NCBI GenBank assembly: GCA_022818135.1
Contig: JAFMSR010000001.1
Location: 34,255,463 to 34,319,462 of the forward strand
Reading direction: 5' to 3'
Source of the DNA: Saxidomus purpurata
Lineage: Eukaryota > Mollusca > Bivalvia > Venerida > Veneridae
Length of the DNA: 64,000 nt
Shown here: positions 12,301 through 27,300 of the stretch, piece by piece
Position numbering within the stretch: the stretch's first letter is position 1
How the letters are laid out: each line of letters starts with the position of its first letter
Position numbers and translations under genes: made by a program
The notes under the pieces: generated by a model
Databases searched by the model: none
Seen by the model: only the letters and a program-made list of their open reading frames with translations
Told to the model about the DNA's origin: nothing

Positions 12301-15300
12301 ACTTCATAACGATAACTTATATTACTTCATTTCGGAGGACTGTATGAGAATAGATGTTTGTTTGGATTTCTACGTACCCTCAATGAAATTCTCAAAGACA
12401 TTTTATGCCTACCTTGAGCTAGATCCATGCAATTTTACCTTCACGGCAGCGTTTGAAAAGAAAACGAGACAAAAGCTTTTGTTTGAATATGAATGGGGTA
12501 ATCATTTGCTTTTGATTTTTATTGTATACTTGCTGTATCAGTAAGAAATTATTATGTTATACAATATAAAACTGTATGTACATAAACATTTCAAAAATAG
12601 ATATTCTTAAACGGAGACGACCTTATTATCATTGTCTAAGCATATCCTTAATTACAAATTAATTAAAAGTAATATGTTAGGTTTGTGTGTAAGATCGCAT
12701 TATTTCATCAAAAGATGGACGAGCAATTTGCGTGAAATGGATATGCATGTAGGGCTCTGAAAACGTCATCTATTTGTGAGTAAAGAAACCAGATAAGACT
12801 CCAAGATGTATACACGCGCGGTATATTTCAAATAATGCCTACTTATCAATTAACTCAAGAGGCTTTAACAATAACATATCTATTGCGTTTCATGTAGAGA
12901 ATATTCATGGTAAATTCATTTCAGACAAAGACGAAATAATCCGGCTGACAGATGATATAAACATACTGTAAGTATACGTTTCTAGGTAAATATTTCGGCC
13001 TTCAAACATTATAAAAACAAAATCAAAACATCATTTTGCAATAATTGATAGGTAAGCGTACAAGACAAACTAGTATCAGTATGGCGAAAATACAGATGAT
13101 TTGTTTTCTTGACAAATTCTTTGCTTATGGAGTCAAAATTGACCCTTTCCCAAAGTTCACCTGTTTAATACATACTTGTATAAATAAATTGTCCAAATGT
13201 CCTCTTGTTGTATAACATAAGGCTAGGAGCGTAAATATTTGGTATGCATGAACAAGCTTATTCAATCAATATCCTTTTGCAAAAATTGGCTCCATCCGAT
13301 ATTCACGTTTCAAAGACTTGTATAGCGAAATACATTTATTAAAATTACTGTCCAAACCAAGAGTTCAGAAAGTCCGTGTGTAGCATTACCTAGTATTACC
13401 GTCTCAACCAAAATTGTTCAAATTATACCCGTGGGTAAAAAAGTGCTGTGCAACAGAAATCACTTGTTTAAATTGACTTGAACAATGCGATCTTCATATT
13501 CAAACCCGTAAGGTGTAGACCACAGATATGTTGTTGAAGCTACATGTACATGAAATTTGTACCATGTGTACATCTTTTGCAAATAAAATTTTAACGCTTA
13601 CTTGAGAAGGTTTTGACTATGAACATTTAACCTACTTTCTTGTTTGCGCAGCTAGGCCAATGGTTCCCAGGTGAGCGATATTGGCCTTTTCGTTATGGCA
13701 CTTCTGGGTGCTGTGGGGCTCGTTTTGGGGAGGCTGCGTTTTTGGTACGTGGCATTCCCTGTTTGATATTATTTTTGTTTTTATGTGTATCCATTTTTTG
13801 AGCATCATATTGAAGATGACTTGATTATGTTATCACATTTTATCTGTCAAAACTGAGCTTTGCAGTAGTAGCAGTATTAATTGAGTACACCCGTGTTATA
13901 TTGTGTGAATTTAGACTTAATTTTGTTTTAAAGAGTAAAGATAAATAAGAACGAAGAGGAGAAGGTGTTTGTGGTGGACATGGACATCAAACTGAATACA
14001 ATTGAGGAAACCGTTTTGCAGGGATTTCAGATACCTATGCCTATATGCAACGATGAGTTTACGCTTCAAGGTTTGAATGAACTACATGTGTAATTCTTCT
14101 TATTTGTTTTAATAGTTTGAGGTAGTCTCGTTCACATTTTTAGATTCATCAACTTTTATTGTAAGAACGACACAAGTTATATCTTCAATTTAAAACGACG
14201 AAATGTAATGATTTAATGTGTTTCTAACAAACATGTTTCAAAAGGACGAACAATTTAGCAATTGTCAGTGTATTCAGAGGCAATGATATTTTTAATGTTT
14301 TGTCAGTACATTGTACTTTAATCTTAGTTACCATATTACATAGTCTTTGAAAATACTGAATATGACTAAAGTAAATAAGATGATAATTAATAACTACATA
14401 TTTAATTTTCTTCTTACGTGGTGAATTTAAAAATGGCTTCCTCTGAATTGATATTAACTTTTTTTAACTCGATTGATATTCATTATAAATATGTATTGTT
14501 ATTATAATAATTAATGTTTAGTTTCACTTTTATGATACGTTCACACAAGGTGTTTAATTTAGTCGATGTAATGGCAAAATTGTTGGCTTGAATACACTTA
14601 ATTTATTGCTGTAGAGGCTAACAAAAAACTATTTAAATTAATCTGGTTTGTTGTTGCCGACTAGTAAATAAGGCGATTAGGTCTAACGCTCAATCATTGA
14701 TTTCATTCGGTGTCATACGATGTTCGAAATGTATTGTGTATTGTGCTTTGTAACCGTAAAAACTGAATAAAATGCGCATTTCTTGCCCTCAATTACTTGC
14801 CATGGCTAGAAATGCACCATTAAAGTATGTGGATCCATTTCTGGGCAGCAACACGGTAGTATAATTTAGAAACACTACAAAGCTACTGGTAAAAGGCAGA
14901 AACAACAGTTTATCGCAACCGATATATGTGCCCATTCAGACAGTTGTTCAAGGGATATAGTAGCATGTCGACAGGTCTTTTGAATGCTGTTACTTTGTAG
15001 GAGGTGTGCGATTGAGCAGTGTCATGCAACATGCGAACATGTTGTGACTGGGCGACGCTTCTGGTCGTACCTTTTCACTACTTCATCAGGGTGTTACCTT
15101 CAAGTAATACGTTTTCCCTTTTTAAATGGCTCCTGTATTGCTATACCTTCACAAGAGAAGAATATGGAATGCAAAACCTTCTTTGAACTAAAGTGCGTTT
15201 AGTAATTATTGGCCTTTATCATAGTTGATGGGTCGGTATTTTGTTCCAAGCCTTTTTTAGGGGTTGGACACGTTGTACCAAGGTTTCATTACCAGTGACA

Positions 15301-18300
15301 ACAATTGCAACTTGATTTTTGTCATATTTTGGAAAAATCTTTAACAATTGTAAACGGTTTCAACACGCACCTTTTATGGTCGTGAATCAGTAGGTGGGTC
15401 TCCCACGTAGCAGAAATCTGAATTTCATTAAAGCGTGTCGTTAGAAAAATAAAGTGAACTCTTGATAGTTAAATACAACAATGCGCGAAATATCACGCAC
15501 TGCATATCTAGCATCGATTTGAAGAATGTCTCTTATTTTTGATACGATCTTTTTTAATGTTGCAACCAACCTCATGTTGCTACATCTTCAACATACTCAA
15601 TTGCTTTTTCCATCCACGAATCGTCTCAAAAGACACGTAAGCTGAACATGAGTCCTTTATCTCTTTTTCGTTGTGTAGATAGTTGATAGAGGTGCTCAGG
15701 TGTATAAATATTGCTGTTAAATTCTTCGTTGATATTTCATGATGGAACAATACAAATTACATTTCGAAAATCCCTCGTAGGGTAGCTTAGCGTGTTGTTT
15801 ATAGACAATTGTTATCGAGCGATTAAGACATTAATTATTATCGTATGATTGAACATTAACCTTAAACTTACGTAAACAACAGTTTTTAAGCATGCTTCGT
15901 CAACATTCTACGTTACTTAATCAAAGGAATGAAATGAAAAAAAAATATTGCAGGAAGTTTAAAAGATCTTGCAACATCGCTTGGTGGAGAGTTGAGTCCC
16001 GCTATATTTAATCTGTTCTTGAAGCAACTGAAAATTGATGACATCATTCACATGACATCATGTACTTTACCAGCTGCACCAACAGGTATAATATACATTT
16101 GTATATAACAGTAAGAGCTAAAGTGCAAATTAATTACAAATGAACGCATACAAAATGTGTGTTTAAAATAAATGATTCATTAAAGTGACATTATGCACAT
16201 ATTACTGCACAAAGTGTATTTTTAGCTACAGTTTTATAAAAGCAATTTTTGGTTGCTGTGCATTTAAATGTGTTTAATTAATGATTATGCCACATTAGTA
16301 TTTGAAGTTGGTGCTTTAGATATAAAAAAACCGGACTGATAAAATGATAGTTGAATGTGTCATTGTTGATGTTGGTAGAGATTTCGGCAGTGGAAGGGAA
16401 GCATCTCCTGCATGCAGTTGTTCTTTTCTTAAATTGACTCTCAAAGTCAAATAAGAAAATCAATATTTTGAAAGTTATTTTTTCATACTGGTAGCGGGAA
16501 GAGTTTGGTGTATTGGGTTAAAACGTATTATTTCCTCTACACGTTTGTACACACCATTTTCAGCTGGATTTTTACTTGAACAAAATGCGCATAATGTCAT
16601 TTTAAACATATTCAATGAAGAACATTTCAGCAGAACATATAAATAATGATAACGTATATTTCTCTTTTTGAAAAATCCTTAAATTTTTAACGTTCTTTTA
16701 TAGCCTGTCTAAATCTTGATGTATCTGATGTAGTACCAGAAAATATGAAAGATATACTTCGTTGTGTTTATGCTGAAAACTGTTTTGGGGTAGCGTGCTG
16801 CGCAGCTTTGTCATTACCCATACCGATGTCATCTCAGCAGATTGATGCAGAATTTCCGGTCTGGTTTGAGTTTGATCCATGCAATTTCAACGTTAACTAT
16901 GGCATTGGTGACAGGAGCTTTAAGGAACCGTTACTGCACTACAGCTGGGGTATGAATTAACATATTTACTTAGATATTGGTAAATGTCTCTTAATTCAGA
17001 TATATTTTAAAAGTTAATTCCAAGAGACCGCTTTTCATCACGTTCTTTAAAATGAATTAATTAAGGGATTATCATATTACATAACACAAATGTTCACCTT
17101 ATGGAGATGACATGTCGCATGCAAGACGCATGTCCCTACAAATGTACCTCAAATATCAAGGTCATACTTAAGAGTCAAAAAGTAACGACATCTTGTATAT
17201 ATTCACGCATTTGTGTCCCGGCTGTTACTCTGCCATGCATTGAAAGATTTTTAAAAAATACCTTGTAACCTTGCATTAACGTTAATCTTATAAACACGAT
17301 GTGCCGCGTACAAGACCCACACCCTACCTTAAATAAGAGTTTGAATTTAAAGTAATTCTGTACATGTATATATGTTAAGTTGTTAACATTGTACCTACTG
17401 TAACTCTGTCATGCTCTCTGAAGGACTTTAAAATAACTTGGCATATATAACAAATATTCAAAACATCAAGATAATGTACTGGGTGCAAACCCGATACCCT
17501 ACCGTAAAGGTCGTCACACTTAGAGTTTAAAGGTGTTGGAATACTCTATACACAGTACCTCTGTCATACATGGAAGGATTTTAAAATGACATGGTACAAT
17601 TGTTGAGCACCTGAAGATGACGTGTCATGCTCAAGTTCTGCTTCATTACCTTGAAGGTCAATGTCATACTTCGATGTCAGAGGTGGCAGAATCCTGTATA
17701 TATGCGCATGTTCATTTCGTGATTGTAACGCTGTTAATTGTAATGGATTTTAATGAGTAGTCACTGTGTTCAGCACATGGCGATAACGTTTCCAGTGCTA
17801 GTACCGTGTCCACACCTTGAAGGTGAAGGTCACAGACGGTTAAACAACACTTTGGAGCATTCGTCATTTATGAGAGACAGCTCTTGAATCGGTGTTGACT
17901 ATTTCAAAAATTGTAAAAATAGGATTTACAATAAATGACTGATGATAACACCACAAAGATCCGTTCGGAACACTTTAAATGACATGAAACCACTGACCAA
18001 TTGAAAACTGAAGCAGCTGTTATAGGTCAGATCACTCGCAAGAGGAAAGTCTGTGTTGTTATGACCAGACAGGATACATGTATTAATATAATAAATTTTG
18101 ACTATGAAATTACTTGAACTTCCAAACTTTAAATCAAAATGACTTTTATAAATTTATTTTCTTAGCTTTTTTACAGATTATAAATTAAAATCAAGGCTAC
18201 AGAATTCTAACGCATAGATTGAAACCAATAACGAATAAATGCAATAAATGAAAAATGATCTTCAGACTTCAACTGTATTTGAAGAGTAAAGAAATGTTTT

Positions 18301-21300
18301 CTTGCCGAAACATAATTTGTTTGAATTTGTTGTCACAGCTCACGATCAGAATAAGTACTGATATCGATTATTTATATTGTTAATGTTACATACAGAAGTA
18401 TCTTAAACTTCCAGTAACGAACATTATACATTATTACAATAAAACAATCAATGAAAACACTCATGACCCTAGAAAGTTATTGTATAATCTTAAGGATCTG
18501 TCTGGTCAATCGGTGAAACATCAAACAAACTACAAAAATGATGACAGTGGGAATCCTGTCCACAATCCTGAAGAAACACCCCATTTTTCAATAATTTCTT
18601 CGTAAATGTGCTAAAAAAATTCACCAGAAATATCAGAACTCATGTCAGGCCAACAAAGATCAAAACTACAATCTTTGTCCGGTCACACAGTCCGGAAACA
18701 ATTATACTCACTACATACAAGTAAATCAACAGTTCTGGATGGTATTGTATCAAAATTCTCAAGATCATGCTAATATAGCTTCAAAACCAATTACGAATAT
18801 ATATCACATGAGCATTAATAAATCAGTATTTTCCAACACTGTTCAAAACTCATGAAGTGACACTGGTTTTCAAGAAAGGCTCAGCGTCAGACAGAAATAA
18901 TTATAGGCCAATTTCTATTTTTGCCAGAATGCCAAAAATATTAGAGAGTCATGTTTTGCACACCATTAGATCATGTATTGAAGACAGTGATTTAATTAAC
19001 ATAAAGTCGTGTGAAACAGCACTGACCTCCATTACAGACAACTGGATCAAGGCAATAAACACACGTAAAGTCGTAGGCACAATATTTCTTGACTTAAGCA
19101 AGGCATTCGACCTTGTAAATCACTCATTGCTACTTGACAAATTGTCAGAATAGCAGTTTGACTGTAATTAAAAAAACTGGCTACAGTCATATCTAACAGA
19201 CCGTCAACAAAAAGTATGTTTATCTGAAAATACTCTGAATCAATTGAAATAACCTCAGGAGTTCCCGAGCGCTCAGTTGTAAGCATTCTCCTCTTCATTC
19301 TTTATATCAATGAAGTACCTTTATATGTAAAAAAAAACTCGATAACAGATATGTTTGCTGATGACACAACAATCAGCTCAGCAGATTCAGATGAAAAAGT
19401 ATGCCATAACCTACAATCTGATTTATATTCAATTCACAATTGGTGTCTACAAAATGCCATGCTTCTCAACATTCAAAAGACAAAATTGATGTTCATATCA
19501 GCAAATAATTACAAACAAAATACAATCAAACAATCAGTCAGTCAGCTAAATAAACCAAGTATTGCTTACTCTGAATGTCAAGTGATACTTGGTAGAATTA
19601 TCTGAACTGAAAGGTGCTTCTTCACAAAACAATGAAAAATGCAAGTCCAAACTCTACCTCATTATGCACGTAAAACGCTACCTCAATTACTATGTCCGCA
19701 AAACTTATAATAATGCATATATATTGCCTCACATGGACTACTGCTGTACAATTTGGGGAAATTGCAAAACAATTCCAAAATCTTTTCATAAAGTTTCAAA
19801 AGCGAGCAGCCAGAATAATTCTGGACAAAAATTTTGATACCATATTCAAAATGTTGTTTAAAGAACTTATTTAATAAATGGATTACATTTCCACAGAGAC
19901 TTGCATTAAAACAACTCTTGTCTACAAATCTTAAAATGAACAGTCACAAACGTACATCCAAGATCTTTTCCCAACATCCAACATCCCTCTAACATTCACA
20001 CTCAGATCGCACTCAGAGGACCTTCTATAAAAATCACTCTCATAATCAGGGCCATATATATGGAACTCCATTCCTCTACAAATACGAAATCTTCTACCAT
20101 AGAGGCATTTAAACATTAGTACTTATAATGGAGGTTCCCTGGTGAATATTAATTTGCTCTATATAATTTCATTGTATTGCTTGTGGCTACTGACCACAGA
20201 CTCTCAAGATGATAATTATGTCGTGAGTCTGGGGTCGGGAACCCTACTATTCTAATTCTATGTACATACTATTTCATATCTCGTTTTGTTTTAAAAATGT
20301 TTAATAGTGTATGTCATCATAATCATGTTGTAAATGACCATGTAAATATTTCATGAGGCTCACAAGGAAGATTGGGCTCGCCCAACTGTGTTGCTTCTAT
20401 GAATAATGTCGTATGTATTATCATTATTATTATCAGGTTGTAAAAAATTATTCCTCATGTTATTATTGTTGAATTACAGGTTCAGAAGAAGTTGTTCCGA
20501 TAGGATCGCCACCAGGGAAAGATGCCCCAATAAAACTTAAGTACGTAATCTCTAAATCTATAAATTCATCTGATGCCTTACATCTTATAATGCGTAATCA
20601 AACAATCGGAGTCAGTCTTTTGTGTTTTCGATTGCCAGTAAAAGTGTTTGGCAACACATGTGTTATTACCCGCCAAAAGCGGTTGGATATTGTTTTGGCG
20701 TTGTCTGTTGGTCCGTTTGTCCTTCCGTCCGTCCGTCCGTCCGTCTGTCTGGAGTCATTGCTAAGTAGCCAATGGATTTAATTTCATGAAATGTAAGAAG
20801 TATACAAGGATTGGTTTAGAAACTTCAGAGTTATTATCCTTTAATTGTTATTTACTGCTATATATTTAATGAAAAACATTAAAATTATATTTCTCTAGAA
20901 CCGGTTATCAAATTTATCAAATATTTGCTCAAATAATTGAATGATACATGTAACTTATTTGAACATCTACCTCTCTACCTCATGCATTTTAACATAACTT
21001 ACAATAACTGCGTTCTGTATGACTGTTACAATGTAGGTGCTAAAAAAAACGTCCGAAATGAGACCTCAATGAGGAGGTGCAATTTTTAAAATGCTTCTTA
21101 TTCTGAAAATGCTTGTCAGATTTTGCATTTGTTTTGCATACATGATCAAGTTTGTATTCTCTAAAAATGGAAAATTTAGAAAAATGAGGCCCTTAAGAGG
21201 ATGTTGTTATTTCTATCAAAAATATCCCCTCTAAGATGAAGCTCCAGCGGAGTAGCGAAATTAAAAGATGCTTATTTTCTGATAAACAGACAAACAAGTT

Positions 21301-24300
21301 CACTTTCCACTTTTTCTTTTTCAGTTATTTGCTTCATTTGGCTGGGGATATAAATTTTCTGAATTTGCTTGTTGCATTGGTATCCGGTTATTACATTTTC
21401 ACATAGTGATATTTTATGTGAAATCAGTCGTGTTCAAAATACTTGTACACAGCATGTAGTTTACATTCTGTATCATGGGTGAATACTATTTTCCAGTTTG
21501 CATGCAAAGGGTGTTCAGTTTAAACGCAATGCTAAATGTTGAATTTTCAATTTCAACGAAAACCCTTACATTCTGTTCGTAGCCTTAAGTAACTCTATCT
21601 ACAAGCTACAAACCGATATATAACATAAAATTATGTGCTTGAATATTTGTGAAATATAGAAGTTTGATACAAGAAACTGTTTTGAAATAGATTGCAATCG
21701 AGACGAGTTTGCAAAACACCCAAACCTTGAGTTGCCCATAAAAATGTCATCGATCTGATAAAACAAACGTTCGGTATACCGTTCGTCATATAGCACCTTC
21801 AATTGGTACTTAATATAGTTAATTTTTTGTTCGTCGAATTATGAAATAAGGAAATTGCATTATAATTAATATTTTTTCCTAATTTTGGAAGTATTCCAAA
21901 AGTTTAAATTAAATCATGTGAAACTTTGGTTCGTAAATCTGAACCCGTTCGAGTACAAAATGTAGGAGGTAATGCATATCGGGAAAGAAATCTAATCGCG
22001 GACTGTCCGTGGCTAACAGATACATGTATATTATTGCAAATGATTATTGCAAATCAATATCTTACACTGTTTTCCTTATAAGTGATTTATAAGTGATTGC
22101 CGTTTACTTCAAGCCCTGGTACGGAAGGACTACCTGATGTCATACTGAAGAAACTAGAAAATAATACGTTGCAACAAGTCGTGTGACTGGTTCCGAGCAT
22201 GTTTTTCTTTCCTATGATAATACGGGCGCATTTTAAAAGATTGTTGAAGGTTATTATTTCTACCTCAATTGCCATATTCCAAATATTTTACGTTTTTCTT
22301 TTTTGCAGCTTTAAGAAAGAACTCTCTCCCGGTTGTCGCTCTAGATACGATAAAGCACTTAGATCCGTTTGTTGTACTCCGATTATTAAAAAATGAGAAT
22401 TTCTTGAAGAATTGCTGTAAATTATCGGGTGTTAAAAAGTGTAACACCGGTTAGCATAACTATTGAATATTTTACGTTTTCCAATACTTGTTCGTGCATT
22501 ATTTACGCAGTCTAATATGTATCGCATAATCTCATTTCATACCATTTTATAAAATATTATTTTACGTTTAACAAGGTATACTGTCGGCAAAATGAGCAAT
22601 GGATTCATAATTGATATGGCTGTGGAGATATGTTTACCTGTAGATGATGAACGGATATGTGTCCCACGAGACGGAATTGTGCTCCTGAATCAGCAGGAGA
22701 TTCCTGTTTGCGAACCAAAAGGCTGGATTGAATTTACAAGTGAGTTTAGTGCAATTCTGTATAAAATCAGTTCATATTGTGGTCAAGCGTAGCAAATTAT
22801 ATTAACTACTAAATTAAGGTTTTCTCTTGACAAAATAATCTTTGTTCGGTCCATTCAACATATTAACTGTATGTTTCAGATTTCTCCCTCCATGAATGGA
22901 TTACGTCAAAAGGGGAAGATATAAATAAACAGTTGTCAAATGCAGGTCGGGATGCACTTATTGCATATTTAAGACTAAAAGAATTTCTTTTGGAGACGCC
23001 ATGTGATCGGAAAAGGACTCCGTATAGCCCGGATATAAATGGATGGAATAACAGTATGTTTGCACATAACAATTTCAAAGACAGTACTAAGTAATATGTT
23101 AAACTATGACAATAACACATAGTTCGTGCTTACTGCATTGTTGTAACATGTTTTACTTTTTTCTAGCAAAAGTTTTTTTATCATTAAAAGTAATTTTTTT
23201 AAAGTGTAACTGTGTATTTCAAAGTGTCGGTGGCGTTACAAAATGTACATCACAGACCTGATATCGACAACCGAATATCATTTTAGATTTCGAAGGTTTT
23301 AAGACACACAGATGAACAGTTTTATAGACACAATATTACAATTGCTGGAGATTATGTGTCCGTACAAGCATAATTATTTACATTGTTTATCATATTCATT
23401 TCTTATTTGGTATGTAATGTCATTGACTGTGATTGGTGCCTATTTCTATAGTGTTCCATCTTACTGAATCCACACATTCGATTTTATTTTTTTATCAGTG
23501 TGTCCCATGAGTTTTGCGCGCATTCCAAGGCTACAGAACTTTATCTCATGTGGTGTACCTGATTACTGCACTAGGATAGATTGTTGTTTAGACATCGAAC
23601 AGATTGGGCTGCCGATCCATGCCTATCTAGAGATCAACATGTGCAACTATATCGTATCTATTGGAATAGAAAAAGAAACATACACTTTTCCGTTGTTCGG
23701 ATATGAATGGGGTACTTTGCATGTCATTTCATATTACATATAGTGACTCTGTGAATGTATTCATTACTTACTAATCGACTTAGATTCGTATCTATGTCTT
23801 CATTAGATTTTAACAATCAAATCAGAAATGGCATTATTTTCAATACTTTATTATCAAAATAAAAGACACTACATATTTTATCCTAATTACAGTAGTCACA
23901 CGGAGCGCACGATACACGCACGATGTACGCACGATACACGCACGTTACACGTACGGTAAATATACGGTACACGATTCAGAACGATACACGATATGAACGA
24001 TATTCGAAGCGCATGTTACACAATAGACGGAGTACACGTTATACGATTACTTTGGCCTTTTCACATTTTACTTAAATTTTGTTTATTTTTTTCACCAAAT
24101 CTGTTTGTTTTGTTTCTCTTTAACAATGCTTTGTCCTTAATGGGACCAAAACATTAAGACCAGTTATTTGCAGGTTTCACACCTACTCAATATAAAAATA
24201 ATTTCGGTAAGTTTTAAATGTCCACAGTTTACCTAGGTGTGAAATAAATTATAGTAAGTGTCGAATTTTGTATAAAGATTACGAGAATTACCATAAACAA

Positions 24301-27300
24301 GATGTAATGTTAATAAGGTACTGTAGAATTATTTAATTATTTTTGCTTGGACTTTAACTAATTTGTAAAAGTATCTATGATTCGTCGATTGGTCATGTTG
24401 TTTTTATCTACCTTATAAAGATTTAATAGTTTACCTTCTAAAGTAGTTAATGTTCTCTGTCCTGTAATAATCATTAATGAATGTTCTTATACCTTGTCCA
24501 ATGCACTTAAGATACTGTCGTGATAACAACAGTTTAGATTAAAATTATGTCCTTTCCGTCGATAAAATATGATTAAATTTCGGATTTCACGTGTAAAATG
24601 TCTTCCACCTGTCCCAGAAGTCATTATTGCCTGTATTGCACTGACGAATGAAAAGTAATAAAATGTGTAGTCAGTACTAATTTTTGTTGAGATGTGCACA
24701 CTTAGTAAAACAATTCACGAGTGAATAAAACATCGAATCATATACTGTATAGGCTTATCGTGCACAGGGAATCGTATATTGTATATCGTATATTGTGTAT
24801 AGTATATCGTGTATAAATATAAAGTGCACGTTCAACGCACGATATACGCACACTGTTACGTTCCGACTACTGTACAAGCAAATTATTGAAACATTACAAA
24901 TGCTTTGTCAACATGATTTTAGAACTTTTATGTTTACATCAACATGTACGAATGTATGTTGCTCATTATTTCAGGTAAAACAGAGACGATTACAATAAAG
25001 GACTTTCTACTACTGAGGTAGGTCATGATAGTTATTACCATACATATGTAAATGTCACAATTGTTTGATCAACTTTCTAAAGCTCTTTCCACCTATTGTG
25101 TAATAATGTGTTTATGCATTCCTTCAGGTATTCTATCAAGAAGCCAGCTAATGAGAAGACTTTCATTGTGACATTAGAAATTGCAGCATGTTTTGAAAAG
25201 GATCGACCTTGTCTACCTGATATAAAAGTACTTGACAGTACTGAGGTTCCGCAAATTGGATGCAACATGTCAATTGATGTTTCAAGTAAATTTCTATATA
25301 AAATTTTCCACACTTTTAATTTACTGGCTCTACTTTTTTCAGAAATCATTTGCATAGTGTATTGTCTGTCAGAGTGTTCTTCTGTTTACTTATCCAATCA
25401 TTTTAACCTTATCATCAATTGGTTTGTACTCTCTGAAGTTATGTGTTGCAAATACAAATAATTACAACTTACTCGTGACATTTCCAGAAGTTCGAGATTT
25501 TTTCTGTACAATATAAATTGTACGTATCAAGTTGTTATTTACAAAGCATAATATATTTAGGTCCGATATCATTTTTTAAATTTTATTTCTTATCATTAAA
25601 GATTCGGTAGTGGCATGTATATCTAAACCTAGCAAACGAGAATATACTTATAATAACGCATTAATAAATAAATGAATAAATAAATAAATAAATGAATAAA
25701 TAAATAATTATACAAATAAATAAATACCATCAAAGACTTTAAACAATAGTTTTCCTAAATTCTTGACACGTTGCAGGGTTTTGAAACTGTTGCAGCCTCT
25801 TATTTTAAGTACACCAAAATAGGCGATGCTTTAAAGATCAAACAGCCGACTGAAATATCAGAAAATCGTTGATTTTGTTTAAACATGTAATGATTTTAGC
25901 CTTTTCTAACTTTAGAAAGAATTTCTAGCAAACAATGTTGGCACAAATGTTAATATAAACTAGTTTTGTCGTTTTTATTTAAGAAATAGTATTCACCTTA
26001 TGATTGTCTGTATGTCTATATTTGTCAGTCAATATTTACCTGGCGAACATTTTATGCCCCGCATTTTACAGGAAAACGTCAAAAAAGTGTCATGGCGTCT
26101 GAAGTCTAATACAAAAAAGGTTAAAACAAAGAACACATTTTCATAGTATAGATGCATCTTTTTATTAATCAAAAACATTTGTCAAAATATTTTTCTGGAA
26201 TTTGTTAAAATTTGGTCAAGCAAAATCAACATATTGATATGTTAGCACTCTTACCGCTGTTCGAAGAAGTGGGGGTAAATTGCGCTGTAGCTGCCGGTCG
26301 GTATTTTTTGTCATCGCTCAATAACTTGACTTTTCTTTGATCTAGAGGTCTCAAGGCTGGAAGGGACATTTACCATTGACAGTCAATGAACCATAATAGT
26401 TTGGAGACACTGCGTCAAAGGTCAATGTCACAGAGTTTGTATAAATTATGAAAATAGTTTCCGCTCAAAGACTAAAGATGGCTTTTAGATTAAGTGCTCA
26501 TATTTGGAAGTGCCATTGGTCATGGACAGTATATAAAGCCTTTTGATTCTGAAGTCACTGGGTCAAAGGTCAAGGTCAAAGTGACATTGAATTTATAATG
26601 GTTTCGGCTCAATAACGTAAGAAGTTCTTGAACAAGAGGACTCAAACTTGGATGTGACATTGACAAGCGCCGTGATGTAAAACTTATGAATTGTAAATGA
26701 TACTTAAACTTAACTTAACACTATAAAATCAAAGTGCCCTTGCATTGGAAAACCGTTTCTGCGCAATAACTCGACAGAGCTTATAAATAAATCCATCAAA
26801 CTTGCTAGTAAAATTATGCCCATGACATATTTGGTCTGGAGGTCATAGGACAAGATGGCAGATGTTCAAGAACTTTATGACCTAGCGTCTTCAAACTTCA
26901 ACGGTTTTTTGTGTGAATTTGATGACACTCTCTTTTGACTCCCGCGTCACTTGAGTCTATGACAGTAGTTTTTTGCATTGTATTACTCGATGTGTTTTGG
27001 GGATGGGGCATATGTGTTTTACAAACATGTCGTGTTAATCTAAAAGTACTTACCTTCAGATAAAGTACAACTACATTTCGAAAATTAGGCACATGTGTTG
27101 ACGACCAGGTCAACACAAAGATTGATTTTTAATCATTTTTCTTTTTGCCAGAACAATAGATATTGAGCAAAATACTTTGTATATACATGTTATATCGTAC
27201 CTTTTGGCTCGTTGGTACCAAATGGTACTTAACCTGGTCAGTTGCAAATGTGACTTTGCAAACTTTCCAGACGCAATTAATTTTGTACTTAAGGAATGCA

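Noticed and set aside
22880..23053. 'DRKRTPYS' as a furin site in module 4
   Set aside because: P4 is Asp, so the R-x-K/R-R consensus is not met.
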